Source: Candidatus Xianfuyuplasma coldseepsis
GTDB taxonomy: Bacteria; Bacillota_I; Bacilli_A; Izemoplasmatales; Izemoplasmataceae
Assembly: GCF_014023125.1 (NCBI RefSeq)
Contig: NZ_CP048914.1
Span: 248,001-312,000 of the forward strand
Direction of reading: 5' to 3'
DNA: 64,000 nt
Within the stretch, counting starts at the first letter, position 1; the number at the start of each line of letters is the position of its first letter. The notes under the pieces are model-generated. The model worked only from the letters and a program-made list of their open reading frames with translations, did not search any database and was not told the DNA's origin. This document shows, one piece after another, positions 16,828 to 26,734 of the stretch. The position numbers and the translations under genes are program-made.

Positions 16828-17925
16828 TTATTTCAAGCGTAATTCTGTTTCTGGATCGAAGAAATGAACAGTTTCCATATCGAATGCCAATTGAATGTCG
16901 TCACCGATGTGTAAGTCTGCACGCGCACTAACTTTCGCTGTTAATGTGTGATCTCCGATTTGGGCATGAATGTTGGTTTCGGCTCCGAGTAACTCGGCAA
17001 CGTCTACTTTCAACTTCACAATCGAATCTTTGAACTTCAATAGTTGTTCTTCTTGGTCATGAATGTTTTCTGGACGAACACCAAGAACAACTTCTTCATT
17101 GATTTTTTTGTTTTCTTTTAAGATTTTTAATTTGCTTTCCGGAACTTTTACAGAAATTCCTTCGCCTTTGAATGTATCTTTTTCGACTTTACCATAGATA
17201 AAGTTCATTGGTGGAGTACCGATGAATCCACCGACAAACATATTGGATGGATTGTCATAAATATCTTTTGGTGCTCCAACTTGTTGGATGTATCCATCTT
17301 TCATAACAACAATACGAGACGCCATGGTCATCGCTTCAATTTGGTCATGGGTAACGTAGATGGTTGTGGTTTCAATCCGTTCGTGAAGTTTGATTAACTC
17401 CGCGCGCATTTGAACCCGTAATTTTGCATCCAAGTTTGATAGTGGCTCATCCATCAAGAATACTTTTGCATCCCGTACAATAGCACGTCCTAATGCAACC
17501 CGTTGGCGTTGCCCACCAGATAATGCTTTTGGTTTACGGTCTAAGTATGGGGTTAATCCTAAAATATCAGCTGCGTTTTGTACGCGACGATCAATTTCGT
17601 CTTTTGGCATTTTCCGTAATTTTAATCCAAATGCCATATTGTCATATACCGTCATGTGAGGATAGAGTGCGTAACTTTGGAATACCATTGCAATGTTCCG
17701 GTCTTTTGGTGCAACATCATTAACGAGTACATCATCAATGTAGAGCTCACCAGCGGTGATTTCTTCTAATCCTGCTACCATCCGTAAGGTGGTGGATTTT
17801 CCGCATCCTGATGGACCAACGAAAACGATGAATTCTTTATCGCGAATTTTTAATGAAAAATCAAATACTGCTTGGACACCATTGTCGTATACTTTATCCA
17901 ATCCTTTAAATAATAGTTCTGCCAT
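16828..17925 (-). CDS. msmK: Sugar ABC transporter ATP-binding protein (MsmK/UgpC type)
   Basis: A 365-residue ATPase with Walker A GPSGCGKSTT (about residues 37-46), Q-loop FQSYALYPHM, signature LSGGQRQRVALGRAIV, Walker B VFLMDEPLSNLDAKLR and H-loop VTHDQIEAM. The C-terminal third is the TOBE/MalK-type regulatory domain (VLGVRPENIHD). Members with this architecture energise many different CUT1 sugar importers. The two permease pairs of the beta-glucan locus (28-37 kb) have no ATPase beside them, so this protein is the likely motor. It is transcribed alone, with TATAAT at 17964-17969. Confidence 0.93.
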   Translation of the reverse strand: MAELLFKGLDKVYDNGVQAVFDFSLKIRDKEFIVFVGPSGCGKSTTLRMVAGLEEITAGELYIDDVLVNDVAPKDRNIAMVFQSYALYPHMTVYDNMAFGLKLRKMPKDEIDRRVQNAADILGLTPYLDRKPKALSGGQRQRVALGRAIVRDAKVFLMDEPLSNLDAKLRVQMRAELIKLHERIETTTIYVTHDQIEAMTMASRIVVMKDGYIQQVGAPKDIYDNPSNMFVGGFIGTPPMNFIYGKVEKDTFKGEGISVKVPESKLKILKENKKINEEVVLGVRPENIHDQEEQLLKFKDSIVKLKVDVAELLGAETNIHAQIGDHTLTAKVSARADLHIGDDIQLAFDMETVHFFDPETELRLK

Positions 17926-17974
17926 AATTCTCTCCTTTGTATAGATATCTTTTCACTGTCCCTATTATAAAAAA

Positions 17975-18019
17975 AAGTACGGAATTATCCTATGTGCATT
18001 GTGCACAAAATCCGTACTT
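17975..18019 (-). terminator. Branched terminator after the PucR-type gene, overlapping the ATPase promoter
   Basis: The outer stem AAGTACGGA (17975-17983) pairs with TCCGTACTT (18011-18019). Inside lies a second hairpin, TGTGCA-TTG-TGCACA. A T run follows on the minus strand, and the TATAAT box of the ATPase gene begins only 6 bases further on, at 17964-17969. The inner inverted repeat could also bind a regulator of the ATPase gene. Confidence 0.7.
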
Positions 18020-18584
18020 AGAATTGATATAACATATAGATGGCATTCGCCCCTTTAAATGTTTTAACATTAATATGGGTTGCATCGATGAAGTTATCGA
18101 TTCGATAATTGAGCGTGTTGCGGTGCATATAGAGTTTCTTCGCACTGACTGAACTATTCATATTGTTGGTGATAAACTCACGCACAGTATGAATCACATC
18201 TGCATTGATTTGTGATTGAATATAATCTTTAACTGCTTGCTTGAACGATTCGTTTTGATAGAGTACCGCATACACGATCACATCCTCAAATTCTAGAATG
18301 CGTTGTGGCAATTGTTTGATGAATGACTTGCATTCTTCTTGAAGTGGAAACGGGGTCGTTGAATAGGGTTCTAAAATCATTGTGAACGGGGTTTTAAAAT
18401 CATCGACAAGCAGCATGTACAGCTCATCAATATCCAGTGGTTCTTCATTGTAATAATCTTCATCATACAAGGTGATTACATTGTCCTCTACGGTCTCCAC
18501 ATGAATCATGTCACTAAGAGATGACAATACCGCAATCAGTTCATCTGGGATGTGTTCTTGATAAATATATATACGACGAAACAT
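18018..18584 (-). CDS. PucR-type C-terminal HTH regulator
   Basis: A 188-residue protein whose last 60 residues match the PucR/CdaR C-terminal helix-turn-helix. The core is VSAKKLYMHRNTLNYRIDNF, a pattern (HRNTLxYR) typical of that domain. The first 120 residues are not recognised and lack the GAF-like or PucR-like sensory domains of the long members. PucR regulators control purine catabolism in bacilli, so a link to the heterocycle operon is attractive but unproven. It lies 11 bases downstream of the diguanylate cyclase gene and is probably co-transcribed. Confidence 0.75.
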   Translation of the reverse strand: MFRRIYIYQEHIPDELIAVLSSLSDMIHVETVEDNVITLYDEDYYNEEPLDIDELYMLLVDDFKTPFTMILEPYSTTPFPLQEECKSFIKQLPQRILEFEDVIVYAVLYQNESFKQAVKDYIQSQINADVIHTVREFITNNMNSSVSAKKLYMHRNTLNYRIDNFIDATHINVKTFKGANAIYMLYQF

Positions 18585-18595
18585 TCAATCATCTC

Positions 18596-19714
18596 CTAAT
18601 CTGAGCGGCGACGTCTATAGTTTTTGTGAATTGCTTTTTGTTGGTACATTTTTTCATCGACATCACGTAACAACTCATCGATGTTTTGATGATTCGATTC
18701 TTTGGTACATAACGATCCATAACTAAATCGAATATCAATATCCGTTTGCTGCTCAATCGTGTTGTAAATTTGGGTAATTGCCTTTTGCAACAAAACATCA
18801 TCACAATATTCGACAACGGCAAGAAACTCATCACCACCAACTCGTGCAACCATACTATTATCCAAAAATGCATCACGAATGGCATGAGCTAATATGATTA
18901 GAGCTTGATCCCCTGTGTGATGTCCTTGCGAATCGTTTAATTCTTTCAAGTTATCCATATCAAACAACACAACTCGAAACTGTACACCCAATTCATGTTG
19001 TGACTGCAAGTAATCCATCACTTTCTTTCGGGTAAACAAATTGGTTAAACTATCACGATTTACAGCAATGTTTTCTAAGGCAATATAACATGTCAACAAT
19101 CCCAAGACAAACATTGAAAACAAGGATGTTAATCCATAGAACATCATTTGCAAACTTCCACCAATTCCTGGAAAAATCAGTAGTGCTAACAACCCACCAA
19201 AGCTTCGGTTGGAGAGTTTCTTTCTTTGAAAAATCAAGTTGAGTAGTAAAAAGATAAACATCACGTACAGAACAACCATGCTAACAACGATCCCCGATTC
19301 ACGGGTAAAAACATTGTCTTGACTAACACTAAACAATATCGGAAACATGAGATTTAATGCAAGTAACATAATTGTGGTAATAATAGGATAACTATAGTAC
19401 AGCAATCGTTGTAATCGCTTCAATGAGTGAAACAACTTATAATCGATAAAAATCGCCCAAATAGTAGCTATAACAGAGGTACCTAAAAACAGAATTGTAT
19501 TCAAAACGATATTTAAGACTCGATATCCTGCAGTACCATCAATAAAGAATGTGATGGCTTCTATTATTAACATAATGAACGTTAAGAAAATCATAATGGC
19601 CAATATTTTTTCATGAAATGCATAAATATCACGTCGAGCCAAAATAATCAGTAACAGAATTAAGGTAATAATTGCCGCATAGAAATCAACATATGCACCA
19701 AAGTAAAGAAGCAT
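18596..19714 (-). CDS. Membrane-bound GGDEF-domain diguanylate cyclase
   Basis: A 372-residue protein with about seven membrane helices (residues 1-210) and a C-terminal GGDEF domain (about 225-365). The active-site motif is canonical (ARVGGDEFLAVVEY), and the substrate pocket segment VVLFDMDNLKELNDSQGHHTGD is present, so it should make cyclic di-GMP. No RxxD inhibitory site is seen before GGDEF. The ATG at 19714 has a good AGGTGGTGA site; an upstream ATG gives a less plausible N-terminus that overlaps the tkt terminator. Cyclic di-GMP targets are not visible in the window. Confidence 0.88.
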   Translation of the reverse strand: MLLYFGAYVDFYAAIITLILLLIILARRDIYAFHEKILAIMIFLTFIMLIIEAITFFIDGTAGYRVLNIVLNTILFLGTSVIATIWAIFIDYKLFHSLKRLQRLLYYSYPIITTIMLLALNLMFPILFSVSQDNVFTRESGIVVSMVVLYVMFIFLLLNLIFQRKKLSNRSFGGLLALLIFPGIGGSLQMMFYGLTSLFSMFVLGLLTCYIALENIAVNRDSLTNLFTRKKVMDYLQSQHELGVQFRVVLFDMDNLKELNDSQGHHTGDQALIILAHAIRDAFLDNSMVARVGGDEFLAVVEYCDDVLLQKAITQIYNTIEQQTDIDIRFSYGSLCTKESNHQNIDELLRDVDEKMYQQKAIHKNYRRRRSD

Positions 19715-19760
19715 ATCAATCACCACCTGACATCTTATTATATCGCAATTATGAATAATA

Positions 19761-19782
19761 AAAAACCCCATTACAGGGTTTT
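19761..19782 (-). terminator. Terminator of tkt
   Basis: AAAACCC-CATTACA-GGGTTTT overlapping the tkt stop codon, with a T run on the minus strand. Confidence 0.8.
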
Positions 19783-21717
19783 ATATAACTTCTTAACGGT
19801 TTCGACATTGAAACCAAAGTAATCAATGGCTTTAGAACCTGGTGCACTGACACCGAAGCGATCAATACCTTTGACATTTTTGGCAAACTGATACCAGAGA
19901 TCAGGTGCGCCCATTTCAATCGCTAAGCGTTTGGTACAAGCCGAGGGTAAAATCGATTCTTGATACCGTTTGGATTGTTCTTTGAAGACATCCATGCTTG
20001 GCATCGAAACAACGCGTACGGCGATATTTTCTTTATCCAACGCTGCTTGAACATCGAGTGCAAGTCCTACTTCACTTCCGGTCGCAATTAAGATTCCTTC
20101 AAAATCTTTACGATCACTGATGACGTAAGCGCCACGTTTAAATTTTGAATAAGTGGTTTTCACTTTCACTGACAAGTTTTGCCGTGATAACACAATCACA
20201 CTTGGATGTTTCGTACTTTCGAGTGCAGCGCGAAAGGCAAAATTGGTCTCATTCGCATCACAAGGACGATAGACATGGACATTCGGTGTTGTCCGAAGCA
20301 TACTCAATTGTTCGATTGGTTCATGGGTCGGGCCATCTTCTCCAACAGCGACACTATCATGGGTAAAGACATAGATTGATGGGATGTTCATGATTGCAGC
20401 CATCCGCATTGCAGGCTTCATGTAATCGGCAAAGACAAAGAAGCCACCACTGAATGCTTTTAGACCATGCAATGTCATTCCGTTAACCATCGCTGCCATC
20501 GCATGTTCACGAACACCAAAATTGACATTACGTCCAGTGGGTGTGTCATTGCTGAAATCACCCTGGATTCCTTTGGCTTTGGTCGACTTGGTTAAGTCGG
20601 CACTACCGCCAACAAGGTGAAGGATTTCCTGACTTAGTGCCGTAATTGCTTTTCCACCACTGACGCGGGATGCTTCTTTTGTTCCGATTGTTGCTTGTGG
20701 TAATACTTTGTTCCAATCAACATCGAGGTCTCCTTGTAATACCTGATCGAACTTCATTGCAAGTTCCGGATATTCTGCACGGTATTGTTCCAGCAATGTG
20801 TTCCATTCTTGTAGTGCATGATCTCCTCGTTCTTTGGTATTCACACGGAAATCTTCATAGGCTTCTTCGGGTGCCGTAAATGCTTCATAGTGATACCCCA
20901 TGCGCTCACGCATTTGATCGGTTTCTTCGATACCCAGTGGTGCCCCGTGGGTTGCACTATCTCCGGCTTTACTACTACCGTAACCGATGATGCTTTTGAC
21001 TTCGATAATCGATGGCTGGTCGGTAACTCCTTTGGCGATGTTGAGTGCTTCAATCAACTCATCGGTATCATTTGCATCACGGACTTTCATGTAGTGCCAG
21101 TTCATCGCCCGGTATTTATCTTGAACATTTTCACTGTTGGCCCACTCCAGTGGTCCATCCAGTTGAATGTCATTGGAATCGTATAATACTATTAATTTTC
21201 CTAGTCCAATATGTCCCGCTAAACTAATTGCCTCTTGTGTAACCCCTTCTTGCAAGTCTCCATCCCCACAAATGACATAGGTGAAATGATCGACTACATC
21301 GAATCCGGGTTTGTTAAAGGTAGCCCCCAAATAACGTTCGGCAATGGCCATACCTGCTGCCATTGCAATTCCTTGTCCAAGTGGTCCACTTGTAGCGTCC
21401 ACACCGGCTGTATGTAAATATTCCGGATGTCCTGGAGTTAAACTATTAAGTTGACGAAACTCTTTTAAATCTTGCATTGAAACTGGATATCCAGCGAGAT
21501 GTAATGTCGAATACAACATCGCACTACCATGTCCTGCTGCGAGGACAAATCGATCACGGTTAAACCATAATGGCTCTGTTGGTGTTAGGTGCATAAATTT
21601 CGTATATAGCGTATGAATCATTGGTGCGGCACCAAGAACAATTCCTGGGTGTCCACTATTTGCTTTGTTGATCGCGTCCATTCCTAAGAAACGAATGGCG
21701 TTGATGGTTTTATTCAT
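19771..21717 (-). CDS. tkt: Transketolase
   Basis: A 648-residue thiamine-diphosphate enzyme moving two-carbon units in the pentose phosphate pathway. The N-terminal signature is AINKANSGHPGIVLGAAPM, the ThDP site GDGDLQEGVTQE, and the pyrimidine-domain segment THDSVAVGEDGPTHEP carries the conserved His and Glu. The length is standard. Two ATGs are in frame: the one at 21717 is 8 bases from AGGAG and is preferred to 21723, which is only 2 bases away. The gene is monocistronic with its own promoter and terminator. Confidence 0.97.
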   Translation of the reverse strand: MNKTINAIRFLGMDAINKANSGHPGIVLGAAPMIHTLYTKFMHLTPTEPLWFNRDRFVLAAGHGSAMLYSTLHLAGYPVSMQDLKEFRQLNSLTPGHPEYLHTAGVDATSGPLGQGIAMAAGMAIAERYLGATFNKPGFDVVDHFTYVICGDGDLQEGVTQEAISLAGHIGLGKLIVLYDSNDIQLDGPLEWANSENVQDKYRAMNWHYMKVRDANDTDELIEALNIAKGVTDQPSIIEVKSIIGYGSSKAGDSATHGAPLGIEETDQMRERMGYHYEAFTAPEEAYEDFRVNTKERGDHALQEWNTLLEQYRAEYPELAMKFDQVLQGDLDVDWNKVLPQATIGTKEASRVSGGKAITALSQEILHLVGGSADLTKSTKAKGIQGDFSNDTPTGRNVNFGVREHAMAAMVNGMTLHGLKAFSGGFFVFADYMKPAMRMAAIMNIPSIYVFTHDSVAVGEDGPTHEPIEQLSMLRTTPNVHVYRPCDANETNFAFRAALESTKHPSVIVLSRQNLSVKVKTTYSKFKRGAYVISDRKDFEGILIATGSEVGLALDVQAALDKENIAVRVVSMPSMDVFKEQSKRYQESILPSACTKRLAIEMGAPDLWYQFAKNVKGIDRFGVSAPGSKAIDYFGFNVETVKKLYKTL

Positions 21718-21750
21718 TCTCATCTCTCCTCATATTAAATCTTCATACCT

Positions 21751-21778
21751 ATTATATACTAAGACAAATGATATACAA
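21751..21778 (-). promoter_or_regulatory. Promoter of tkt
   Basis: TTGTAT (21773-21778), a 16-base spacer, then TATAAT (21751-21756) on the minus strand. Confidence 0.6.
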
Positions 21779-21814
21779 AAGCAATCGCGAAATTATGAAA
21801 AGATTTTCAAAAAG

Positions 21815-21844
21815 AAAAGCAAAATGATTGTTCATTTTGCTTTT
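21815..21844 (-). terminator. Terminator at the end of the beta-glucan operon
   Basis: AAAAGCAAAATGA-TTGT-TCATTTTGCTTTT is a perfect 13-base stem followed on the minus strand by T-rich sequence. It overlaps the end of the cytoplasmic GH16 gene and closes the long operon before tkt. Confidence 0.85.
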
Positions 21845-22544
21845 ATTGATAAACTCTTATGGCTTTAACAACCATTTCTTGAGGAAACATCGTGTAGTCT
21901 ACTGCCCCACCAAAGGTGCCCCCAATGGCCAAGTTCAAGATGAGGTAATAGTCATGTGTAAACGGCCATCCACTTGGACCGGGATCTTTTCCATGTTCAC
22001 CCCGTTTATAATGAGCAACGACTTCACCATCCACATAATACGTGATTTGACTCTCTTCCCATTTGAGGGCAAAGGTGTGAAAATCATCGGCAATATTCGG
22101 GAAAATATCATCGGTATAGTATTGATCATCTGGTTTGCGGTGATTGTATTTTTCCGTATGCAAACAGAAGAATAAACGGTCTTTCTTGTTCGCAGCATAT
22201 TCGACAATATCAATTTCGCCACTTTTGGGCCAATGGCCATAGATTTTTTCATTGGGCATCATCCATATTGCTGGCCAAGTGCCTTTTCCACCGGGTAACT
22301 TCGCATCAATTTCAATCAATCCATAGGTAAAATAAAAATTGTCTTTTGTATCCATACGAGCACTACGTATTGTGGTTCCATCGTATGTTGCTTTTAAAAC
22401 TAACCCATCCTGAAACAAGATGTGTTCCTTATCGTTTACATAGTGTTGGAGCTCACGGTTGGCCCATTTATCTCCAACACGGACATTCCAATCCTTGTCC
22501 AGTGTTGTCATGCTTGTAAAATCATATTCTTTGATTAACTTCAT
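21843..22544 (-). CDS. Cytoplasmic GH16 beta-glucanase (laminarinase-type)
   Basis: A 233-residue GH16 enzyme without signal peptide. The catalytic motif GEIDIVEY (about residues 111-118) is intact, with the nucleophile and acid/base Glu in the E-x-D-x-x-E arrangement of laminarinases. GKGTWPAIWMMP just before it is typical of beta-1,3-glucan-active members. The secreted copy at 46358-47512 shares the same core. An endo-enzyme inside the cell implies that sizeable oligosaccharides are imported. It is the last gene of the long operon. Confidence 0.9.
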   Translation of the reverse strand: MKLIKEYDFTSMTTLDKDWNVRVGDKWANRELQHYVNDKEHILFQDGLVLKATYDGTTIRSARMDTKDNFYFTYGLIEIDAKLPGGKGTWPAIWMMPNEKIYGHWPKSGEIDIVEYAANKKDRLFFCLHTEKYNHRKPDDQYYTDDIFPNIADDFHTFALKWEESQITYYVDGEVVAHYKRGEHGKDPGPSGWPFTHDYYLILNLAIGGTFGGAVDYTMFPQEMVVKAIRVYQ

Positions 22545-22571
22545 TGGTACTACCTCATTTCGTGAATGGAT

Positions 22572-24779
22572 CTACTGCAATCCTTCTAAGAATCGTTTTT
22601 TCCATGTTGCATAGTCGGTATCGGTCCATTGATGACGATGTTTAAACCGTCTCAGGATCCGACCAAGTGGTTCTTCCATATTATACCAAGGAATGGTTCC
22701 GACTTCTGCCTCTAAACGTTTAATAACATCTTTTTTAAATGGTACAAAGGCTTTTACTGGGTGGTACATTGTAAGAGTTTGAAACAGTATTGGCTCCCCA
22801 TCGATTTGGATTTCATCTTCCAAATAAAAATCTTGAACATTTTGTCCAATGTATAGTTGATACATTCCTGGTTCCACAACAAATGATTGCGAATACTCAT
22901 TGTATACCACAAAACTCTTATCCGTTAATGGAAGTGTAACATCAACTTTTGTATGAGCTGGAATCAGTACCTTTTGAAACGCTTGTAAGGTTTTTGGTGG
23001 TCGTCCAATGATACTATCTTTTTTACCAATATATAGTTGGACAACATCCTTCCCATCTACATCGGATGTGTTGGTTATTGAAATCGTACATTCATATCCG
23101 GAGGGTGTCTTATTTGTTTGAACGTGATTATATGTAAACGAGGAATACGACAATCCGTATCCAAATGGGTATCGTGGTTTCAATTGATGATTGTCATAGT
23201 AGCGATACCCCAGATCATAGAGATCACTGTGATAGCGTACGGTATCTTTGTTACAAGGATATTGGCCATAAAAAGGCGTCTGTTCGAGAGACATTGGGAA
23301 CGTCTCGGTTAGATGCCCCGATGGGTTGACATCCCCACTAATGACATCGACAATGGCTTGTCCATGGGCACTGCCAAGTAACCATGTTTGCAGCATCGCA
23401 CTCGCCGTTCCTACAAATGGAGTCACGTCAATACTACTACCTGTACTTAAAACAACAATGACGGGTTTGTTGTGAGCTAAAATGCGTTGATAAACGGCGA
23501 TATGATCCTTTGGAATGGAAATTGTAGAGCGATCGTTTCCTTCTGTTTCTAGGGATGCGGTAGCATCGGTGAAAAAGAGAATGACGTCCCCTTTTTCACA
23601 AGCTTTGTCCACACCTTTTAAAAGATCTTCCGTAGTATCTAGTTCTTGATACCCCTGGGCATAGTGCACGTCATAGGCTTCCTGAAATCGATCCAATGGA
23701 TTATCAATTTTATATGGACGCAAGGACGCACTTCCACCACCATTGATTCGGGGCTCTTTTGCGCGTTCTCCAATAATGGTAATCGGTAAGCCTTTAGCGA
23801 GTGGCAATATCCCATCATTCTCGAGTAAGACAATCGCTTCTTTGGCAATGTTGTATGCAACATCAAGGTGTTGTTCAAGATCCACCGCTTGTCCTTGTTT
23901 GGTATTGGTGATTGCATAATCGTAAAAATCAAACAACGGTACCAAACTAGCATCGAGTTCTGTTTCTACAAGAGATCCGTCTTCGAGTGCATCATGGAGG
24001 TGTTGCTGAAACTCACCCGGTCCGGGCATTTCAATATTCATCCCATTTTTGACACTTTTGACTTTATGTTGGACTGCACCCCAATCGGACATGACAAGTC
24101 CTGTATAATTCCATCGATTACGTAAAATGTCTTGAAGTAAGAATGAGGACTCACTGGCGTAATCACCACGAATCTTGTTGTAGCTACTCATGATGGCTTT
24201 GGGGTTCGCATGTTCAATCGCATAGTGAAATGGTGCTAAATAGACTTCATGTAAGGTACGATCATCAATTTCGGTATTGATAAAACGACGATAGGTCTCT
24301 TGTTCATTCAAGGCATAGTGTTTAATACAAGCCCCTACCCCTTCAGATTGTACCCCATTGATATAGGCACTCGCCATGACACCTGTTAGATAGGGATCTT
24401 CACTGTAGTACTCAAAATTACGACCACCAAGTGGACTTCGTTTTAAGTTCACACCGGGAGCTAATAATAAGTCAACACTGTGATGATTGCATTCTTTTGC
24501 AATGGTGCGACCAATTTCGTGGACCAACTCTGGATGGAATGTACTGGCCATTGCAGTCGCAATCGGAAACAGGGTTGTTGGTTCCAATGCACTGTGATGA
24601 AACAACGCTTCCGTATTATCTTTTTTATAAGCTCGTAGACCATGAGGTCCATCCCCACAGACGAGGGAACGCATGTCTAAACGAGGAATGCCAAAGAATG
24701 TCCAGCGTCCCGTTCCTGTTGTTAAGTTCACTTTTTCATCAATAGTTAGTTGCTTTAAAACCTCTTTATTTGTACTCAC
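22572..24779 (-). CDS. Cytoplasmic GH3 beta-glucosidase
   Basis: A 735-residue GH3 glycosidase without a signal peptide. The N-terminal barrel contains RSPLGGRNFEYYSEDPYLTG and the nucleophile region GLVMSDWGAVQ (Asp near residue 235). A middle alpha/beta sandwich follows, and a C-terminal fibronectin-III-like domain starts near DVVQLYIGKKDS. This layout is that of beta-glucosidases that trim non-reducing glucose units. The substrate is expected to be beta-1,3- or beta-1,6-linked gluco-oligosaccharides. It lies 8 bases downstream of the GH3 lipoprotein gene. Confidence 0.92.
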   Translation of the reverse strand: MSTNKEVLKQLTIDEKVNLTTGTGRWTFFGIPRLDMRSLVCGDGPHGLRAYKKDNTEALFHHSALEPTTLFPIATAMASTFHPELVHEIGRTIAKECNHHSVDLLLAPGVNLKRSPLGGRNFEYYSEDPYLTGVMASAYINGVQSEGVGACIKHYALNEQETYRRFINTEIDDRTLHEVYLAPFHYAIEHANPKAIMSSYNKIRGDYASESSFLLQDILRNRWNYTGLVMSDWGAVQHKVKSVKNGMNIEMPGPGEFQQHLHDALEDGSLVETELDASLVPLFDFYDYAITNTKQGQAVDLEQHLDVAYNIAKEAIVLLENDGILPLAKGLPITIIGERAKEPRINGGGSASLRPYKIDNPLDRFQEAYDVHYAQGYQELDTTEDLLKGVDKACEKGDVILFFTDATASLETEGNDRSTISIPKDHIAVYQRILAHNKPVIVVLSTGSSIDVTPFVGTASAMLQTWLLGSAHGQAIVDVISGDVNPSGHLTETFPMSLEQTPFYGQYPCNKDTVRYHSDLYDLGYRYYDNHQLKPRYPFGYGLSYSSFTYNHVQTNKTPSGYECTISITNTSDVDGKDVVQLYIGKKDSIIGRPPKTLQAFQKVLIPAHTKVDVTLPLTDKSFVVYNEYSQSFVVEPGMYQLYIGQNVQDFYLEDEIQIDGEPILFQTLTMYHPVKAFVPFKKDVIKRLEAEVGTIPWYNMEEPLGRILRRFKHRHQWTDTDYATWKKRFLEGLQ

Positions 24780-24787
24780 AATATCAC

Positions 24788-26734
24788 CTAATCAATATAC
24801 TGTAATCCATATCCAAACGGAAACAGTACACTGTCTTCATCGTAATCTTCTTCATTGGATGTATAACCCACTTGGGCAAAATCAATCGGCCATGTAAAGG
24901 CCAGGGTTCCGGTAAAATTGTAATCTCCAAAGACGACATCACGGATTCCAAGACCCCCTTCTGAACCAGGTAACCATGCAGCGATAAAGGCATCGAATGA
25001 TTCCAGGTGATCCTCAAGTAATAACGGACGTCCACTAATTAAAATACCAATAACATTTTTACCGTTTGCTTGAGCTGTTTGTGCAATCTGAAGTGCAGTT
25101 GTATTGTCAGGATGAGCGTTACCACTGGTTAAGGTTAACGTTCCATTATCTCCGACACCTTCCGAGTATGGTGTCTCTGCTAAAACGACCACAACGGTAG
25201 ATGCATCAGTCATATTATTTACCAATTGACCACCGTTGCTACTAATCACATCATAAAAGGCATCATAGATGGATGTTCCAACACCGATATCAGCGTTATT
25301 ATTTCCCTGCCAGTAGGTGGTCCATCCTCCTGACATGTAGCCGACATTATTGGCTCCAGGTCCGGTAATATAGATGGTATCATCCTTTGCTAACGGGAGG
25401 GCGTTGTCATCATTCTTAAGAAGTACAAGACTTTTTCGTACCGCTTCACGCGCTAAGTCTTGGTGTTCTTGATTGTATAAATATGACGTACTAAGACGGG
25501 CGTATGGATCGTCGATTAGACCGCGTTTAAACTTAATATATAATATCCGACTAACCGCATCATTAATCCGTTCTTCTGTGATTTTATTATTGTTGACATT
25601 ATTCACAATTGCTTGAATTGTTTCTTGCCATCTTGATGGTTCCATCAACATATCTACACCAGCATTGATACTTTGCTCTACCTGATATTCAAAACTACCG
25701 GATAATTGGTGAATCGCATTCCAATCACTTATGACAAATCCCTTGAATCCAAGTGTTCCTTTTAAGACGTCATTAATCCAGTAATCATGACCATGCATCT
25801 TGACGCCATTGATGGAGGAATAGGAGATCATAACGGTATCAACATCGGCTTTGACCGCTTCTAGATATGGCGCGAGATGTAACGCTTCAACAATGTCATT
25901 TGCTACAATCACATTGCCTTGATCGATACCGTTATATGTTCCACCATCACCGAGATAGTGTTTCGCGGTTGCAGCAACACCGGCATCTTGAAAACCTGCA
26001 ATGGCTTGGTAGGTTAAACGATCGTGAACCATTGGATTTTCACTGTATCCTTCATACGTACGACCCCAACGAATATTTTGTACAACACTGAGTGCAGGGG
26101 CAAAGGTCCAGTTGATTCCCGTCGTTAACATTTCTTCAGCGGTTGCTTTACTAATATTGTAAATCAACTCGGGATCATTAGTAGCCCCAAGTCCTATATT
26201 ATGAGGAAAAATGGTTGCCCCATAGAGATTATTGTTCCCATGTACGGCATCAATTCCATAGATGATTGGAATACCACTACCACTCTCTAGTGCGGCATCT
26301 TGATAGGCTTCATACATGTCATACCACACATCGGCAGAATCATTGTAGCTACTCGGATGACTTCCACCACCGCTTAAAATCGATCCAACACCATAGGTTC
26401 TCACTTGTGCGGGTGTGATACTTCCGCGTTCTGCTTGTACCATTTGTGCCGCTTTTTCAGCCAATGTTAAGGAATGTAATATAGCTTCTACTTCGACCAT
26501 AATTTGATCGTAATGATCTTGATCAAATGCCTCATTGTAATCGATATATTCGTACGATGGATCAAGAAGTGGATTCGTTGGTTCTACCGGATAATCGTTT
26601 GGATCATCTGTGCAGTCTTCATGCGTTGGTTCGATTGTGCAATCGACATCATCATCCTCGACGTTTGGTGTGTTACTGCATGCCGATAAGAATGCAATTA
26701 AGGCAAATATTGTAATTAGTATTAGTTTCTTCAT
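24788..26734 (-). CDS. Surface GH3 glycosidase lipoprotein
   Basis: A 648-residue protein starting with a lipoprotein signal (MKKLILITIFALIAFLSAC, lipobox LSAC, Cys 19), so it is anchored outside the membrane. The GH3 barrel follows, with WGRTYEGYSENP and nucleophile region GFVISDWNAI, then the second alpha/beta domain ending in FPFGYGLQYID. There is no fibronectin-like C-terminal domain, unlike the cytoplasmic GH3. The ATG at 26734 is fixed by an AAGGAG site and by the ATGA overlap with the GH5 gene; the longer reading frame upstream lies in that gene. The likely role is surface exo-hydrolysis of beta-glucan. Confidence 0.92.
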   Translation of the reverse strand: MKKLILITIFALIAFLSACSNTPNVEDDDVDCTIEPTHEDCTDDPNDYPVEPTNPLLDPSYEYIDYNEAFDQDHYDQIMVEVEAILHSLTLAEKAAQMVQAERGSITPAQVRTYGVGSILSGGGSHPSSYNDSADVWYDMYEAYQDAALESGSGIPIIYGIDAVHGNNNLYGATIFPHNIGLGATNDPELIYNISKATAEEMLTTGINWTFAPALSVVQNIRWGRTYEGYSENPMVHDRLTYQAIAGFQDAGVAATAKHYLGDGGTYNGIDQGNVIVANDIVEALHLAPYLEAVKADVDTVMISYSSINGVKMHGHDYWINDVLKGTLGFKGFVISDWNAIHQLSGSFEYQVEQSINAGVDMLMEPSRWQETIQAIVNNVNNNKITEERINDAVSRILYIKFKRGLIDDPYARLSTSYLYNQEHQDLAREAVRKSLVLLKNDDNALPLAKDDTIYITGPGANNVGYMSGGWTTYWQGNNNADIGVGTSIYDAFYDVISSNGGQLVNNMTDASTVVVVLAETPYSEGVGDNGTLTLTSGNAHPDNTTALQIAQTAQANGKNVIGILISGRPLLLEDHLESFDAFIAAWLPGSEGGLGIRDVVFGDYNFTGTLAFTWPIDFAQVGYTSNEEDYDEDSVLFPFGYGLQYID

